A stretch of DNA of 33,294 nt, from the NCBI GenBank assembly GCA_017643685.1, contig JAEPMY010000025.1:1-33294 (forward strand). Reading direction: 5' to 3'. This DNA comes from Sneathiella sp. (GTDB lineage: Bacteria; Pseudomonadota; Alphaproteobacteria; Sneathiellales; Sneathiellaceae). The notes below the pieces were generated by a model that saw only the letters and a list, made by a program, of their open reading frames with translations, was not told where the DNA came from and searched no databases. Position numbers and translations under genes: made by a program. Below, in pieces: positions 1 through 7,835 of this stretch. Within the stretch, counting starts at the first letter, position 1, and the number at the start of each line of letters is the position of its first letter.

Positions 1-214
1 ATGCCTCACTTTTTTGGGTGTCGGATGACCAGATATAGGCCCAGATATCAAGTTGCGGGTGGATGGTTTGAAACCCGATGCGAATACGATCCAGTTGCAG
101 GCCGCTGTTATTGATACGATCCGCCAGTTGGTTCACAAAGTCCAAGGGATCGGCTACTAATCGACCCTCTTTTAAAATCCAATCCCTGACCTGTTGCATG
201 CTGGCCTTTATCAT
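1..214 (-). CDS. Adenylate/guanylate cyclase domain protein, N-terminal fragment
   Basis: The reverse strand stays open from ATG at 214 (alternative ATG at 199) to the left edge, giving about 71 residues. The reading includes VRDWILKEGR, then LADRINNSGL, then IRIGFQTIHPQLDIW followed by AYIW. This 'W-L-x-x-G-R ... L-x-x-x-G-L ... R-x-x-x-G-x-x-T-x-H-P ... W' pattern is what I recall of the N-terminal region of many alphaproteobacterial class III adenylate/guanylate cyclase proteins; the catalytic domain would lie left of the window. It is divergent from rfbA across 141 bp. No start codon other than a CTG exists further upstream before an in-frame stop. The family call rests on recall of the N-terminal pattern only; no cyclase catalytic residue is visible. 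Confidence 0.55.
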   Translation of the reverse strand, partial: MIKASMQQVRDWILKEGRLVADPLDFVNQLADRINNSGLQLDRIRIGFQTIHPQLDIWAYIWSSDTQKSEA

Positions 215-355
215 TTTATGCGCAAATTCTTTATAAATATCGGTTTTAAAACAACAGACATCAAGATTTCTTGTCAGGCGCGCGCAAATTAGTTGTGTGA
301 TCTGCAGAACTTGGCTTAACTCCGTGGCAATATCAGCGAAGCGTTGGGGGCTTAA

Positions 356-1228
<873 letters not shown>

Positions 1229-1299
1229 TTAAATACGGCGACCAAAGGGTTCTTAGCGTGCCTAGAAGCCCGTCATTCAGACGAATTCCGATCGCGTGG

Positions 1300-1335
1300 C
1301 AGCGAATAATAAAGCTGCTTATTTGCTGATTTTTT
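1300..1335 (+). terminator. Probable intrinsic terminator of rfbA
   Basis: A 10-bp stem, CAGCGAATAA at 1300-1309 and TTATTTGCTG at 1319-1328 (one G-U pair), encloses a 9-nt loop and is followed by A and six T at 1330-1335. The stem is rather AU-rich, so efficiency is uncertain, but the U-tract is well placed for termination of rfbA transcripts. Confidence 0.5.
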
Positions 1336-1472
1336 ATATCAAAACTGACTGAGAAGAAACGTCAGTTTAGCTGCTACATTACGACGCGAAATAAGTGGTT
1401 GTTAAGTGCATCGAAGCAAAAGTCTATTGAAGGAGGGAATTGTAATTTCGCTCCGCAAATGCAGTATGCACG

Positions 1473-1487
1473 ATACAACCGTTGTAT
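1473..1487. promoter_or_regulatory. 15-bp dyad, possible operator upstream of DUF262-HEPN genes
   Basis: ATACAAC and GTTGTAT are perfect inverted copies around a single central C. The 7-1-7 architecture is typical of helix-turn-helix repressor operators. It lies about 190 bp upstream of the DUF262 start, and no regulator gene is adjacent, so the cognate protein is unknown. Chance occurrence in AT-rich DNA is possible. Confidence 0.3.
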
Positions 1488-1674
1488 AGAGGCCGAGATC
1501 ACGCTCCAGCACTTGAAACTATGTGGTGTTTTTATTATTCTATCATTGGTTGCAGTTTTTTAGTGCTTCGTGTTAGAATTGTACTTGGTGACTTGAATTA
1601 TATTGAGTTGAAAAAGCACATAGAATGCGCTCTTGGCATTCAATAAAAAATCTAAATCTAGAGGGAGGTGATAT

Positions 1675-2772
1675 ATGTCGGCAATTGAAAGAGCAGCACT
1701 AGAAGAAGAATTATTCGACCTTAGCAATACCGATGAAAATGATGATAGTGATACAGAAGAAAGCACAGCATCTGAACTTTACTCGATAACTTCTTATGGT
1801 GCTGACATTGAAGCGGAGGCACTGGTTAAACGTTTAAAAAAAGAACAGTATTACGTCCCTGATTTTCAGCGGCAGTATGTGTGGTCTAAAACCGAAGCCT
1901 CAAAATTTGTGGAGTCCTTACTACTAGGCCTGCCCGTGCCTGGTATTTTTTTATACAAAGAAGGCGAAGGCGCAAAACACTTGGTGATCGATGGTCAACA
2001 ACGTTTGAAATCGTTGATGTTCTATTTTTCAGGATTGTTTAAAGAATCAAAGTTCAGGTTGTCCGGGATCAAAACTAAATGGGAGGGGCTATCCTTTGAT
2101 GAGTTAGATGAGGATGATAGGGATCGATTAGAGTGCGCAGTTATTCACGCTACAATATTCAAACAAGATGCGCCCGCTCAAAATATGGATAGCGTTTATG
2201 AGGTTTTTGAGAGAATAAATACCGGTGGTATGAAGTTGTCGCCTCAGGAAATCCGGTCCTGTGTTGCATATGGTGACTTTAATACGACACTTTTTAAACT
2301 GAACAAAAATCCACTGTGGCGCGAAATGTATGGCAAGGAGAGTGTTCGCCTCAAGGACATTGAGCTTATTTTAAGGTTTTTCACCTTTCGAGCAAAGCTA
2401 GATCAATATAAATCACCGATGAAAAAGTTTTTAACTGATTACATGGTTGAAGCAAGAAATTTAGATGTAGACGAGCTTAAGAAACTTTCCAATCAGTGGG
2501 AAGAAGTCATTAAGAAATTACATGAAGCCGTCGGCAAGCGTATTTTCCGCCCCTCAGGCCGGGCAATGAATGTAGCATTCTTTGATAGTTTTAGTGTAGC
2601 TACTTCTCTGAGACTTGGAGAAGATCCGAACCTAACTTCGGAACAAGTTGAAGCTGCCTACCATCGTTTAGGGGAGAACGCGGATTTTCAGCAATCTATT
2701 CTCAGTGGCACTGCGACAAGCTCAAGCGTTAATACTCGCTTTAGTCTGGCTATCGAAAGCTATGATACATGA
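1675..2772 (+). CDS. DUF262 (GmrS-N/ParB-like) domain protein
   Basis: A 365-residue protein. After a very acidic N-terminus (residues 10-32) comes a DUF262 domain. FQRQYVW is at 64-70, LLLGLPVPGIFLY at 82-94, the family hallmark DGQQR at 106-110, and FERINTGG at 178-185. DUF262 is a ParB/Srx-like fold found in GmrSD type IV restriction enzymes, BrxU and SspE, where the DGQQR motif is linked to NTP binding or hydrolysis and sensing of modified DNA. In those proteins DUF262 is usually joined to a DUF1524 HNH nuclease; here no such domain is seen and the remaining 170 residues are helical and unassigned. A near-perfect Shine-Dalgarno GGGAGGTGAT precedes the ATG. The stop overlaps the HEPN gene start (ATGA), so the two are translationally coupled. 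Composition is AT-rich compared with neighbours, suggesting transfer. Confidence 0.85.
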   Translation: MSAIERAALEEELFDLSNTDENDDSDTEESTASELYSITSYGADIEAEALVKRLKKEQYYVPDFQRQYVWSKTEASKFVESLLLGLPVPGIFLYKEGEGAKHLVIDGQQRLKSLMFYFSGLFKESKFRLSGIKTKWEGLSFDELDEDDRDRLECAVIHATIFKQDAPAQNMDSVYEVFERINTGGMKLSPQEIRSCVAYGDFNTTLFKLNKNPLWREMYGKESVRLKDIELILRFFTFRAKLDQYKSPMKKFLTDYMVEARNLDVDELKKLSNQWEEVIKKLHEAVGKRIFRPSGRAMNVAFFDSFSVATSLRLGEDPNLTSEQVEAAYHRLGENADFQQSILSGTATSSSVNTRFSLAIESYDT

Positions 2773-3257
2773 ATATAGCGTCAGAATTACATTCAGATTT
2801 TTGCCGAATTGATAACCGTATTAAAGCCTGTAAAGCTTTAAACGAAGATACTGACTACCAATTAATTAGCATGTTGAACGATCAGTTATGTGTAACCATT
2901 GTCGGGCGGCTTGAGCAAAATATTAAAAAGATATTTTCTGGTTACGCTAGTAGGCACTCAAATAGAAAACTCGAACGCTCAATTTCTAGATTATGCCAGC
3001 AATTTCAGAATCCAAATCCAGATAAAATTACTGAGCTCGTTAAATTATTCGACAGCGATTTCGGAAATCAATTGAGCGTCGATTGGAAAGACGAAGCGTC
3101 TGACGGCAATAAAATCAAACAAATGGTATCAATTAGGATAAAAATAGCGCACCAAACCACAAATAACAGCTCGCTAACAATTGCTAAAATAGAAGCTTAT
3201 TTTAGGGCATACAAAAATGTGGTGACGCTTCTCCAGCAACATTTTTTACCTCAGTAG
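2769..3257 (+). CDS. Small HEPN-like putative ribonuclease
   Basis: A 162-residue, mostly helical soluble protein. Near its C-terminal third is MVSIRIKIAHQ, giving R123-x4-H128, the catalytic R-x4-6-H signature of HEPN ribonucleases, followed by helix AKIEAYFRAYKNVVTLLQQ. The context resembles RiboL-PSP or MAE_28990-type HEPN proteins, which I recall as often adjacent to DUF262 genes. The usual N after R (RN-x3-H) is I here, so catalytic activity is not assured. The ATG overlaps the DUF262 stop (ATGA), so the two proteins are probably made in fixed ratio and may interact. Hand-counted GC of one 60-base segment (2821-2880) is about 33%, against about 55% for a segment of cysNC (3961-4020). Roles as abortive-infection effector or toxin are inference. 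Confidence 0.65.
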   Translation: MNIASELHSDFCRIDNRIKACKALNEDTDYQLISMLNDQLCVTIVGRLEQNIKKIFSGYASRHSNRKLERSISRLCQQFQNPNPDKITELVKLFDSDFGNQLSVDWKDEASDGNKIKQMVSIRIKIAHQTTNNSSLTIAKIEAYFRAYKNVVTLLQQHFLPQ

Positions 3258-3433
3258 CAAGGCGATGTATGTGAGTATTATCAACCTCCGGCATCCGTTG
3301 CACTCTAACATTTAGCGGAGTTTCCAACGGCAGCTAGGGGCTGTAAAATGCTGACAAGCAAATGATCCAAAAATCCTATTAATTATAAACCGTCCTCCTT
3401 TGACACGCAGGATTACAGAGAGTGTAAAATGAA

Positions 3434-3468
3434 AAACACCCCACAAACATAGCGTTTATGGGGTGTTT
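3434..3468 (-). terminator. Intrinsic terminator of cysD-cysNC
   Basis: Perfect 10-bp arms AAACACCCCA (3434-3443) and TGGGGTGTTT (3459-3468), with an inner AAAC/GTTT extension after one mismatch and a 5-nt loop. Read on the minus strand the hairpin runs into TTTTTC and then TTTT, so it serves the convergent cys operon. On the plus strand there is no U-tract, though it could still mark the 3' end of the HEPN transcript. Confidence 0.75.
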
Positions 3469-3524
3469 AATCAGTCAGAGAATTAAATGAGTTTTACTCT
3501 ATTCTCTTATGTTGCCGTCTTTTC

Positions 3525-5420
3525 TTAGATGAAATCGTGTTTCTTCAGATATTCGATCACTTGATCCGCGGCGTCTTCGGGTGGCAGGTTGGCGCCGTCC
3601 AAAATCAGTTCCGCATTTTCTGGAACCTCATAATCGGAGTCGATACCGGTGAAGTTTTTGATCTCTCCGGCGCGGGCCTTGGCATAAAGACCTTTGATAT
3701 CGCGCTCTTCACAAACGGATAGCGGTGTATCCACATAGATTTCCAAAAACTCACCTTCTGCCAGCAGGCCGCGGGCCATCTGACGCTCACTCCGGAACGG
3801 AGAGATGAAGGAGACGAGGGTAATCAAACCCGCATCGGTGAAGAGTTTGGCCGTTTCACCCACACGCCGGATATTTTCTACCCGGTCCGCGTCTGTAAAG
3901 CCGAGATCTTTGTTCAGGCCATGCCGCACGTTATCGCCGTCCAGCAGATAAGTATGCTTGCCCATGGCGTGAAGCTTCTTCTCTAGCTGGTTGGCAATGG
4001 TCGATTTGCCAGACCCAGACAGTCCCGTAAACCAGAGAACAGCGGCTTTTTGGCTCTTCTGCTCAGATCGGGATTTTTTATCAATATCAACGGCTTGCCA
4101 GTGAATGTTGTCAGCACGTCTGAGGGCGAAATCAATCACACCTGCGCCAACGGTCGCATTGGTAAAGCGGTCGATCAGAATGAAGGAGCCGGTTTGGCGG
4201 TTTTCTTCATAAGGATCAAAACTAAGCGCTTTATCGAGGGCAAAATTACACACGCCAATCTCATTCAGGGAAAGCGTTTTTGCCGCCGTATGTTCAAGCG
4301 TGTTCACGTTAATCTTGTGTTTGAGGGACGTGACCCGCGCCTGTGCACTAGCACTGCCAAGCTTGATGATATAGTTCCGGTTCGGCAGCAATTCTTCTTC
4401 GCTCATCCAGATCAATTTTGCTTCAAACTGATCCGCAGAAGACGGACGATGCTGCAGGCCGGAAATCATGTCGCCGCGGCTGATGTCAATTTCATCTTCC
4501 AGCGTCAAGGTAACCGCTTGGCCTGCAATGGCGGTGTCAAGGTTGCCATCAAAGGTGACGATTTCCTTGATTTTGCTTTGATGGCCAGAACGGGGCTCTA
4601 CGACGCCGTCACCGACGGAGATGCGCCCGCTGGCGATGGTGCCGGAAAATCCACGGAAGTCCAGATTTGGACGGTTCACCCACTGAACAGGCATGCGAAA
4701 TGGTTTGTCCAGCGTGTCTTTAACCACCTCTACCGTTTCCAGAAACGGCAGCAATTGCGGCCCGTTATACCAAGACGTGTTTTCGCTTGGCTCAATCACA
4801 TTGTCGCCCTGCAACGCGGAAAGCGGGATCGGCGTGATGCTTTCAAAGCCAAGATCTTTTGCAAAATCGATATAGCTGGCCACGATGGAATTAAAGGTTT
4901 GTTCGTCGTAATCCACCAGATCCATTTTGTTGATGGCAACCACCACATGCTTGATCCCGATGAGGGAGGCGAGGAAGCTGTGACGCTGCGTTTGCGTCAG
5001 AACACCTTTACGCGCGTCAATCAGGATAATTGCCACATCTGCAGTGGAGGCACCGGTGACCATGTTGCGGGTATATTGTTCGTGACCCGGTGTGTCGGCC
5101 ACGATGAATTTGCGCTTATCGGTCGCAAAGAAACGATAGGCCACATCAATGGTGATGCCTTGCTCGCGCTCGGCCTGCAGGCCATCCAGAAGCAGGGCAT
5201 AGTCGATTTCACCGCCCTGCGTGCCAATGCGCTTGCTCTCAGATGTGAGCGTTGCCAGCTGATCTTCAAACAGAAGCTTTGAATCCCAAAGAAGGCGACC
5301 AATCAGGGTACTTTTACCGTCATCAACACTGCCGCAGGTGATAAAGCGCAGCAGTGTTTTCTGCTCTTGATCTTTCAGGTAGGCGTCGATGCTTGCAGGG
5401 GTTTGATCCAGTGCGTTCAT
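3525..5420 (-). CDS. cysNC: Bifunctional sulfate adenylyltransferase subunit 1/adenylylsulfate kinase CysNC
   Basis: A 631-residue fusion. Residues 20-445 are the CysN GTPase that drives ATP sulfurylase: P-loop GSVDDGKS (30-37), DTPGH (109-113), NKMD (164-167). Residues about 455-631 are the APS kinase CysC, with P-loop GLSGSGKS (466-473) and DGDNVRHGLN (494-503). Together they turn sulfate into APS and then PAPS. The start ATG overlaps the cysD stop in TAATG, which indicates coupled translation. No cysH, cysIJ or sulfotransferase is in the window, so whether the PAPS serves assimilation or sulfation of a polymer cannot be decided here. A strong hairpin terminator lies about 60 bp downstream. 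The fused form is common in Proteobacteria. Confidence 0.95.
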   Translation of the reverse strand: MNALDQTPASIDAYLKDQEQKTLLRFITCGSVDDGKSTLIGRLLWDSKLLFEDQLATLTSESKRIGTQGGEIDYALLLDGLQAEREQGITIDVAYRFFATDKRKFIVADTPGHEQYTRNMVTGASTADVAIILIDARKGVLTQTQRHSFLASLIGIKHVVVAINKMDLVDYDEQTFNSIVASYIDFAKDLGFESITPIPLSALQGDNVIEPSENTSWYNGPQLLPFLETVEVVKDTLDKPFRMPVQWVNRPNLDFRGFSGTIASGRISVGDGVVEPRSGHQSKIKEIVTFDGNLDTAIAGQAVTLTLEDEIDISRGDMISGLQHRPSSADQFEAKLIWMSEEELLPNRNYIIKLGSASAQARVTSLKHKINVNTLEHTAAKTLSLNEIGVCNFALDKALSFDPYEENRQTGSFILIDRFTNATVGAGVIDFALRRADNIHWQAVDIDKKSRSEQKSQKAAVLWFTGLSGSGKSTIANQLEKKLHAMGKHTYLLDGDNVRHGLNKDLGFTDADRVENIRRVGETAKLFTDAGLITLVSFISPFRSERQMARGLLAEGEFLEIYVDTPLSVCEERDIKGLYAKARAGEIKNFTGIDSDYEVPENAELILDGANLPPEDAADQVIEYLKKHDFI

Positions 5421-6337
5421 TAGAAATATCCTTCCTGCTTTTTCTTCTCCATTGAGCCGGCCTGATCCTTGTCGATCAATCGGCCCTGACGTTCGGAAGT
5501 TCGCGCAACCAGCATTTCCTGAATGATTTCAGGCAAGGTTGAGGCCGTGGATTCAACCGCACCTGTCAGCGGGTAACAGCCAAGGGTGCGGAACCGAACG
5601 GAGCGCATTTCTGGTGTCTCTCCAGGCTCAAGCGGCATCCGCTCGTCATCGACCATGATCAACATGCCATCTCGTTCAACAACGGGGCGCTCCTTGGCCA
5701 GATAAAGGGGCACAATCGGAATTTGCTCCAGATAGATATATTGCCAGATGTCCAGCTCCGTCCAGTTGGAGAGCGGAAACGCGCGGATGCTTTCACCGCC
5801 GCGAACACGGGCGTTATAGATATTCCAAAGCTCTGGCCGCTGATTTTTTGGATCCCAGCGGTGATTTTCTGTCCGGAACGAGAAAATCCGCTCTTTCGCG
5901 CGGGAAGCTTCTTCATCCCGGCGGGCACCGCCAAAAGCCGCATCAAATTTGTAATGATTAAGCGCCTGTTTCAGGGACTCGGTTTTCATGACATCCGTGT
6001 GCAGGGCAGAGCCATGAGAGAAAGGGCCAATGCCCCGCTCAACGCCGTCCTGATTGATGTGAACCAGCAGGTCCAGATTATATTCCTTGGTAATATTGTC
6101 CCGAAACTCGATCATCTCGCGGAATTTCCATGTTGTATCGACATGCAACAAGGGAAACGGAATAGGGGACGGATAAAAGGCTTTGCGTGCCAGATGCAGC
6201 AGGACAGAGCTGTCCTTTCCGATAGAATAGAGCATTACGGGTTTTGAAAACTCCGCCGCGACTTCGCGGAAAATATGAATGCTCTCGGCCTCTAGCTGGC
6301 GCAAATGTGTCAGACGATCTTCAGTCATGGAACTCAT
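5420..6337 (-). CDS. cysD: Sulfate adenylyltransferase subunit 2 CysD
   Basis: Catalytic subunit of heterodimeric ATP sulfurylase, partner of the CysN part of the next gene. The 305-residue length is normal. It has the PP-loop SIGKDS (38-43) and the conserved [17 protein letters not shown] segment. First gene of a two-gene operon; its stop overlaps the CysNC start (TAATG). Two in-frame ATGs compete: 6337 has no room for a ribosome site beyond an abutting GAGAG, whereas 6328 (MTEDRL) has that GAGAG about 9 bases upstream, so 6328 may be the true start. Transcription begins somewhere in 6338-6534, the region shared with the pqi operon and containing the CRP-type site. Confidence 0.95.
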   Translation of the reverse strand: MSSMTEDRLTHLRQLEAESIHIFREVAAEFSKPVMLYSIGKDSSVLLHLARKAFYPSPIPFPLLHVDTTWKFREMIEFRDNITKEYNLDLLVHINQDGVERGIGPFSHGSALHTDVMKTESLKQALNHYKFDAAFGGARRDEEASRAKERIFSFRTENHRWDPKNQRPELWNIYNARVRGGESIRAFPLSNWTELDIWQYIYLEQIPIVPLYLAKERPVVERDGMLIMVDDERMPLEPGETPEMRSVRFRTLGCYPLTGAVESTASTLPEIIQEMLVARTSERQGRLIDKDQAGSMEKKKQEGYF

Positions 6338-6456
6338 CTCTCGAATTAACTGTTGATCATGGATTAGGGGCTTTTATTGTGATCTACAAGGGAAAAAAGG
6401 CAAATAACACTCTAAAACAATGTGAAATAATGATATTTCCCTAAATATAATGTTGA

Positions 6457-6478
6457 AAATGTGATTTCCCACACATTT
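6457..6478. promoter_or_regulatory. Near-consensus CRP/FNR-family binding site
   Basis: A 22-bp site with left half AAATGTGAT and right half ACACATTT. Against the E. coli CRP consensus (TGTGA-N6-TCACA) the left half-site is perfect and the right has one mismatch (ACACA); the flanking AAA and TTT also fit. It lies in the divergent cysD / pqiA region, centred about 67 bp upstream of the pqiA1 start and about 130 bp upstream of cysD. The fragment of a possible adenylate cyclase at the left edge is suggestive but not proof that cAMP is the signal. Confidence 0.5.
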
Positions 6479-6482
6479 GCCA

Positions 6483-6512
6483 TTGGTCAAATGACATGCC
6501 TGCGATTATGAT
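6483..6512 (+). promoter_or_regulatory. Candidate sigma-70 promoter of the pqi operon
   Basis: TTGGTC (6483-6488) and TATGAT (6507-6512) are separated by 18 bp, upstream of the pqiA1 ATG at 6535. The predicted start near 6519 would place the CRP-type site centred around -51, an unusual but possible activator position. Assigned by eye only. Confidence 0.35.
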
Positions 6513-6534
6513 GTGCGGAACTTGAGGGCAGGGT

Positions 6535-7179
6535 ATGGATAATTCAGGGGTACATCCAGACAAGGCGCCAGATAATCAATATATTCGGATTTGTTCTGAA
6601 TGTGATTTGGTGCATCACCATGTTCCCGTGGCGCGGGGGCAAACAGCTTATTGCAAGCGATGCGGTAAAACACTGTATCGGGGGCATAGCTATGCGCTTG
6701 AACGCTCCCTTGCATTTGCGGTTTGTGGGCTTGCGTTTTTTGCTGTGGCAAACGTGGCGCCGCTTCTCATTTTTTCCATGCAGGGAAATAGTAACGCCAA
6801 TTTGTTGATTGATGGCGGGCTGGAATTTCTGAAAACGGATTATTGGTTTTTGGGCCTCCTTGTCCTTTTTGCAAGTGTGATCGCCCCCTTCCTGCTTTTG
6901 TGTGTCATCATTCTGATGGTTGCACCCGTTTTGATGGGGCGGGCGCCCGTTGTCTCTGGCGCTCTATTTCGGGCATACGCTCGCTTGCGTCCTTGGGCCA
7001 TGGGAGAGATTTTCATCATCGGCATTATTGTTGCCTATGTGAAACTCTCGGATTTTGCAGATGTGTTTGTGGGGACTGCCTTATTTGGGTTCATGGGGAT
7101 GGTGATTTCATCTGTGCTGGCCCTTTTATATCTGGATCCGCGGGAACTGTGGCTGCGGATTGAGGCGAACCGATCATGA
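6535..7179 (+). CDS. pqiA: Paraquat-inducible protein A, first half (PqiA-like)
   Basis: Inner-membrane protein of 214 residues equal to half of E. coli PqiA. A zinc-ribbon-like motif C20-x2-C23 ... C40-x2-C43 sits before four hydrophobic segments (about 57-80, 103-133, 156-172, 178-200). PqiA works with the MCE protein PqiB and lipoprotein PqiC in moving lipids between inner and outer membranes; the exact role of PqiA is not settled. Here the usual ~400-residue double protein is split into two genes. Its stop overlaps the start of the second half (ATGA). Start ATG 6535 has GAGGGCAGGG just upstream. Confidence 0.88.
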   Translation: MDNSGVHPDKAPDNQYIRICSECDLVHHHVPVARGQTAYCKRCGKTLYRGHSYALERSLAFAVCGLAFFAVANVAPLLIFSMQGNSNANLLIDGGLEFLKTDYWFLGLLVLFASVIAPFLLLCVIILMVAPVLMGRAPVVSGALFRAYARLRPWAMGEIFIIGIIVAYVKLSDFADVFVGTALFGFMGMVISSVLALLYLDPRELWLRIEANRS

Positions 7180-7835
7180 CCGAGATCAGCACACAGGGGC
7201 AAAAACCAACGCATGGGCAGGATCTGGATATCCTTGAATGCCCGCATTGTCATCACGTGATGAAACTAACAGCAGAGCTGAAGAACACGCACCATCATCT
7301 CATCTGTTCCAGATGTGGCCTGAAAGTAGGGCATAGCCGGCGTCATGCGTTGCAGCGGACAACAGCCTTTTTGATCGCGGCTTTTGTACTGTTATTCCCC
7401 GCCAATATCTTTCCAATTATGCGTCTTGTCTCTTTTGGGGAGGAAACGCGGGAGACTATCTTTTCCGGCGTACTGACGCTGATTGCATCGGGTCAGTACG
7501 GAATTGCTGTCATTGTTTTTATTGCCAGCATATTTGTGCCGATTTTTAAAATTCTATGTCTTGGGTTTCTGGTGTTGTCCGTTCATCTTGATATTCAATG
7601 GCGACCTGTGGTGCGAACGAAACTCTATCGCTTTGTTGAGTTTATTGGCCGTTGGTCAATGATTGATATTTTTATGATTTCTGTTTTGATAGCATTGGTG
7701 AAATTAAAGGCCTTGGCGACGGTTGAGGCAGGTATTGGGGCATTGGCTTTCGCTGCGGTCATTATTCTGACCATGTTTGCGGCCAACAGTTTTGATCCGA
7801 AACTCATTTGGGATAAGAGGGGGCAGTCGTCTTGA
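7176..7835 (+). CDS. pqiA: Paraquat-inducible protein A, second half (PqiA-like)
   Basis: A 219-residue paralogue of the preceding protein: C22-x2-C25 and C44-x2-C47 form the metal-binding ribbon, then four membrane segments (about 62-84, 95-136, 160-178, 184-203). SMIDIFMISVLIALVKL matches the conserved third-helix region of PqiA (compare AMGEIFIIGIIVAYVKL in the first half). Both halves together reproduce the tandem layout of full-length PqiA. ATGA overlap with the gene before and TTGA overlap with pqiB after, so the whole operon is translationally chained. Confidence 0.88.
   Translation: MTEISTQGQKPTHGQDLDILECPHCHHVMKLTAELKNTHHHLICSRCGLKVGHSRRHALQRTTAFLIAAFVLLFPANIFPIMRLVSFGEETRETIFSGVLTLIASGQYGIAVIVFIASIFVPIFKILCLGFLVLSVHLDIQWRPVVRTKLYRFVEFIGRWSMIDIFMISVLIALVKLKALATVEAGIGALAFAAVIILTMFAANSFDPKLIWDKRGQSS

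Larger units (their letters stand above)
1229..1674. other. 446-bp AT-rich non-coding region before the DUF262 gene
   Basis: No credible gene is seen in this stretch. It contains the rfbA terminator (1300-1335), an 8-bp inverted repeat AAACTGAC/GTCAGTTT (1342-1349 and 1361-1368, 11-nt loop, no U-tract), and a 15-bp dyad ATACAAC-C-GTTGTAT (1473-1487). A GGAGGG at about 1431-1436 looks like a ribosome binding site but is followed at once by a stop. No tRNA, IS end or direct repeat was recognised that would mark an integration boundary. A short reading frame on the opposite strand overlapping the DUF262 start is low-complexity and not believed. Confidence 0.6.

Noticed and set aside
293..312. 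CRP-type site upstream of rfbA
   Set aside because: Only a single TGTGA half-site; the other half (GAACT) does not match.
1560..1766. 68-codon minus-strand frame overlapping the DUF262 start
   Set aside because: Ser/Leu-rich low-complexity product reading the acidic N-terminus of DUF262 backwards; no ribosome site.
3285..3340. attC-like or integron-type site after the HEPN gene
   Set aside because: A TCTAAC and a 6-bp CCGTTG/CAACGG pair caught the eye, but the required core-site pairs and structure are missing.
4050..5282. 410-codon open frame antisense to cysNC
   Set aside because: Long, but wholly inside cysNC and its sequence mirrors the GTPase codons; no domain, no upstream signal.
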